Below, in pieces: positions 5,150 through 6,740 of a stretch of DNA of 6,740 bases. The notes beneath the pieces were generated by a model. The model ran no database searches. It was not told where the DNA came from and saw only the letters and a list, made by a program, of their open reading frames with translations. Origin of the DNA: Myxococcales bacterium. Lineage in GTDB: Bacteria; Myxococcota_C; UBA6777. Both the position numbers and the translations under genes were made by a program. The stretch covers positions 1 to 6,740 of the forward strand of contig JALTMC010000194.1 of NCBI GenBank assembly GCA_027005175.1, given 5' to 3'. Each line of letters begins with the position of its first letter. Position 1 is the first letter of the stretch.

Positions 5150-6454
5150 TTATTTGCAAGAGTCGAGTGCGGTACATTGACCGCCAACACAGGCAAAGTC
5201 GCGGGTGGCACCGCCGCTGGATTTTTGATCTTTGGGGCAGTCTTCTTTGGTTGTGCAGGCTTTGCCACAGAACTTGCTGGTGCCGAGGGTGAGGCAAGTG
5301 TTTCCTGTGTTTCCGGGTTCATTACAGTCGTCCTTGCTGGTGCATGGCTTGCAGGGTGCGGGGCGCAGCTCGCAAATCCCCCCTTTTTCAAGATTGCAGA
5401 ACTCTGTTTTGGGTTTGCACTTGTTGGCTTGGCAGGGATTCTTGCAATATTGAATGCGAGGAAAGCATACGGAGATGCCTTTGCCTACGATATACTTCTC
5501 TCCTACTTTTTCTTCGCAGTCGAAGCCAGTGGGGCAGTCGGAGTTCTTTTTGCATCCGATCAAGCACTTGGCTCCATCTTTCAGTCCTTGAGAGGACTTG
5601 ACGCAGAAGTCGTCGGAGGTTCCACATTCATCGTCAGCAGTGCATGCTTGGCAGTTTCCTCTCTTGCAAGTACCTTTGCCTTTGGGATCACAGCGATTGA
5701 GTTGTGGGTCTGTGCAGTCGGAATCAACGCGGCATACGGGCTTTTCTTCACACTTGTAAGAAGTCGTGCTGCAGACGGGCTTTTGACTGGGACAGTCGGC
5801 AGAGTCAGTACACTCTACTTTTTTGCAGGTGAATGTTTTGGGGTTACAAACCGTGCGGGTTGCATTGCAGTCTTTGTTGACCAAACAGGCAACACATTGG
5901 CCTGACTTGGTGTCACAATATTTTTTGCTGGAGGTGGAGTCACATCCGCTATTACTCTTACAAGGGGGACGGCGACAGCAACCGCGATAACACTGAATAC
6001 CTGTACCCGTACTACAATCCAGATTGGTTCCGCATGTTTGGCCACAAGCCTGACAAACACCGGTGCCCGATGCACCGATACACTCCTGCTTTTCAGGGCA
6101 GTCGTCCGCTTTGGAACAGGTGCCGCCTACATTGGTACAACATCCTTTTTGACAGTCTTGACCATTGGTACAGTCCGATTTCGCCTGGCATTTTGTCTTA
6201 CATGTGGAAGGGGACTTACAACAACCCGCTTCGCAGGTTTGGTTGTTTTTGCAGTCATCTTTGCTTTTGCAAGGCGTGTCACAAGACGATTTGGCCTTAC
6301 AAACCCCTTCGTCTTTACCTGCCTCCTTGACACAGGTTTGAGCTGCCAGACAGCCATCATCGTTTTTGCACTTTTTTTCTGCGCTTGGGTTGGAGCAGGC
6401 GACAATGCCGCTCAGAAGAAAACCTAACAAGACAAGACGAATCATAAACCTCAT
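5150..6454 (-). CDS. Large cysteine-rich (Dickkopf-like) lipoprotein
   Basis: A 434-residue protein. The ATG at 6452-6454 is chosen because GGAG lies six bases upstream; an in-frame start 16 codons earlier lacks this. Residues 1-20 are a lipoprotein signal: M-R-F-M-I-R, a hydrophobic core, and the lipobox I-V-A-C with Cys20 as the lipidated residue. Ser at +2 fits outer-membrane sorting. The mature chain has 66 further cysteines, an even number that allows full disulfide pairing, in about thirteen tandem modules of roughly 25-35 residues. The module pattern is C-x-x-x-x-[DEG]-C, x4-8, C, x4-10, C, often with C-C pairs (for example G-C-C-K and G-C-C-T). Residues between are rich in Lys, Asp, Thr, Asn and Gly. 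Such surface proteins are common in Myxococcota and are usually called Dickkopf-like or hypothetical lipoproteins; their role is not known. Adhesion or a protease-resistant surface coat is a guess. The gene stands alone at its 5' end. Confidence 0.87.
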   Translation of the reverse strand: MRFMIRLVLLGFLLSGIVACSNPSAEKKCKNDDGCLAAQTCVKEAGKDEGVCKAKSSCDTPCKSKDDCKNNQTCEAGCCKSPSTCKTKCQAKSDCTNGQDCQKGCCTNVGGTCSKADDCPEKQECIGASGTGVCQACGQTCGTNLDCSTGTGIQCYRGCCRRPPCKSNSGCDSTSSKKYCDTKSGQCVACLVNKDCNATRTVCNPKTFTCKKVECTDSADCPSQKPVCSTTSYKCEEKPVCRVDSDCTDPQLNRCDPKGKGTCKRGNCQACTADDECGTSDDFCVKSSQGLKDGAKCLIGCKKNSDCPTGFDCEEKVGEKYIVGKGISVCFPRIQYCKNPCQANKCKPKTEFCNLEKGGICELRPAPCKPCTSKDDCNEPGNTGNTCLTLGTSKFCGKACTTKEDCPKDQKSSGGATRDFACVGGQCTALDSCK

Positions 6455-6543
6455 AACAATCTCCACAATACTTACAAACCAAATGGGCGAGTTCGAACCC
6501 ACCTACTTTCCTATCGGATCAAAATAAGTGTTTCTCTCATAAT

Positions 6544-6699
6544 ATGCAAAAATTTGAGGAAGTGGACCTTCCAATTAAGGAAGTGGATCTTCCAAATCTG
6601 GGTGAGGTGCCGAAGCATTTTGTTGGATCGGGCAAGTCACCGAAAGAAGTTGCAGGGCATAAAAAGTTGAGACCAAATCTGCTCTCACAGAGTCTTTAA
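6544..6699 (+). CDS. Possible 51-residue peptide with a seven-residue repeat
   Basis: An ATG at 6544 opens 51 codons ending in TAA at 6697-6699. The start of the peptide repeats E-V-D-L-P every seven residues (6 to 10 and 13 to 17). The rest is K/P/G-rich with no membrane segment. There is no ribosome binding site; CATAAT lies directly against the ATG but has no matching -35. It could be a small gene, a remnant of a larger one, or a chance frame. Confidence 0.25.
   Translation: MQKFEEVDLPIKEVDLPNLGEVPKHFVGSGKSPKEVAGHKKLRPNLLSQSL
6557..6595. repeat. Two 18-bp near-identical repeats at 21-bp spacing, each palindromic
   Basis: Copies AGGAAGTGGACCTTCCAA (6557-6574) and AGGAAGTGGATCTTCCAA (6578-6595) differ at one base. 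Each contains GGAAG and CTTCC as inverted arms around five bases. The 21-bp period is both seven codons and two turns of the DNA helix, so the pair fits either a peptide repeat or two operator sites on one DNA face. Confidence 0.6.
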
Positions 6700-6740
6700 C
6701 TGTCTATGGAAAAGAGCTTCTAAAGTCAAGATGCTCGACA

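Noticed and set aside
5102-5905. A 267-codon open frame on the plus strand, rich in Ala, Phe, Val and Gly, opposite the Cys-rich gene.
   Set aside because: Its composition is what the reverse complement of Cys and Lys codons produces (TGC/TGT read as GCA/ACA, AAA/AAG as TTT/CTT). It has no ribosome site, and the minus-strand lipoprotein is clearly real.
6484-6501. TGGGCGAGTTCGAACCCA, resembling a tRNA T-arm with its TTCGAA loop.
   Set aside because: Neither strand gives a proper five-pair T-stem around the loop, and no acceptor or anticodon arms lie nearby. It is at most a hairpin or palindrome upstream of the lipoprotein gene.

Overview
This window suggests an uncultured Gram-negative bacterium. 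A Myxococcota / former Deltaproteobacteria-type lineage seems likely, but with low confidence. The hints are a Dickkopf-like cysteine-rich lipoprotein with 67 cysteines, several exported hypothetical proteins with normal Sec signals, moderate GC, and many lineage-restricted proteins beside two housekeeping enzymes. No rRNA, complete tRNA, CRISPR array, transposase or phage gene is visible.

Layout. (1) Positions 1-1831, minus strand: a gene run reading leftward. It holds a tRNA1(Val) A37 N6-methyltransferase (TrmN6/YfiC family), then a one-helix membrane protein with an internal 72-residue duplication. Only 18 bp further on is the first 32 codons of an exported protein that runs off the left edge. 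A good sigma70-type promoter (TTGACA-17-TATTCT) lies between the first two genes. (2) Positions 1959-3448, plus strand: an extremely basic Arg/Tyr-rich exported protein whose 3' end overlaps, out of frame, the start of a membrane protein with a J-domain-like fold lacking the HPD motif. (3) Positions 3449-3741: a repeat-rich regulatory stretch with two 22-bp direct repeats 25 bp apart, a candidate promoter, a palindrome at the expected transcription start, and a 24-bp tandem duplication. (4) Positions 3742-4257, plus strand: a small protein with an N-terminal four-cysteine cluster and a charged tail. (5) Positions 4275-6454, minus strand: a short lipoate-protein ligase family protein, a 37-bp tandem array built from heptamers that runs into the ligase 5' end, and the cysteine-rich lipoprotein. 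(6) Positions 6455-6740: mostly non-coding, with a 21-bp-period repeat inside a possible 51-codon ORF.

How the genes fit together. Only two enzymes can be assigned, one for tRNA modification and one for lipoylation. The rest look like envelope proteins of unknown role, and no shared pathway is evident. The most unusual points are the Arg/Tyr-rich exported protein overlapped with the HPD-less J-like membrane protein, the W-x2-WSR-x-W-x2-RM duplication, and the heptamer array that appears to have rewritten the start of the lipoate ligase gene. I see no convincing new defence or mobile system.
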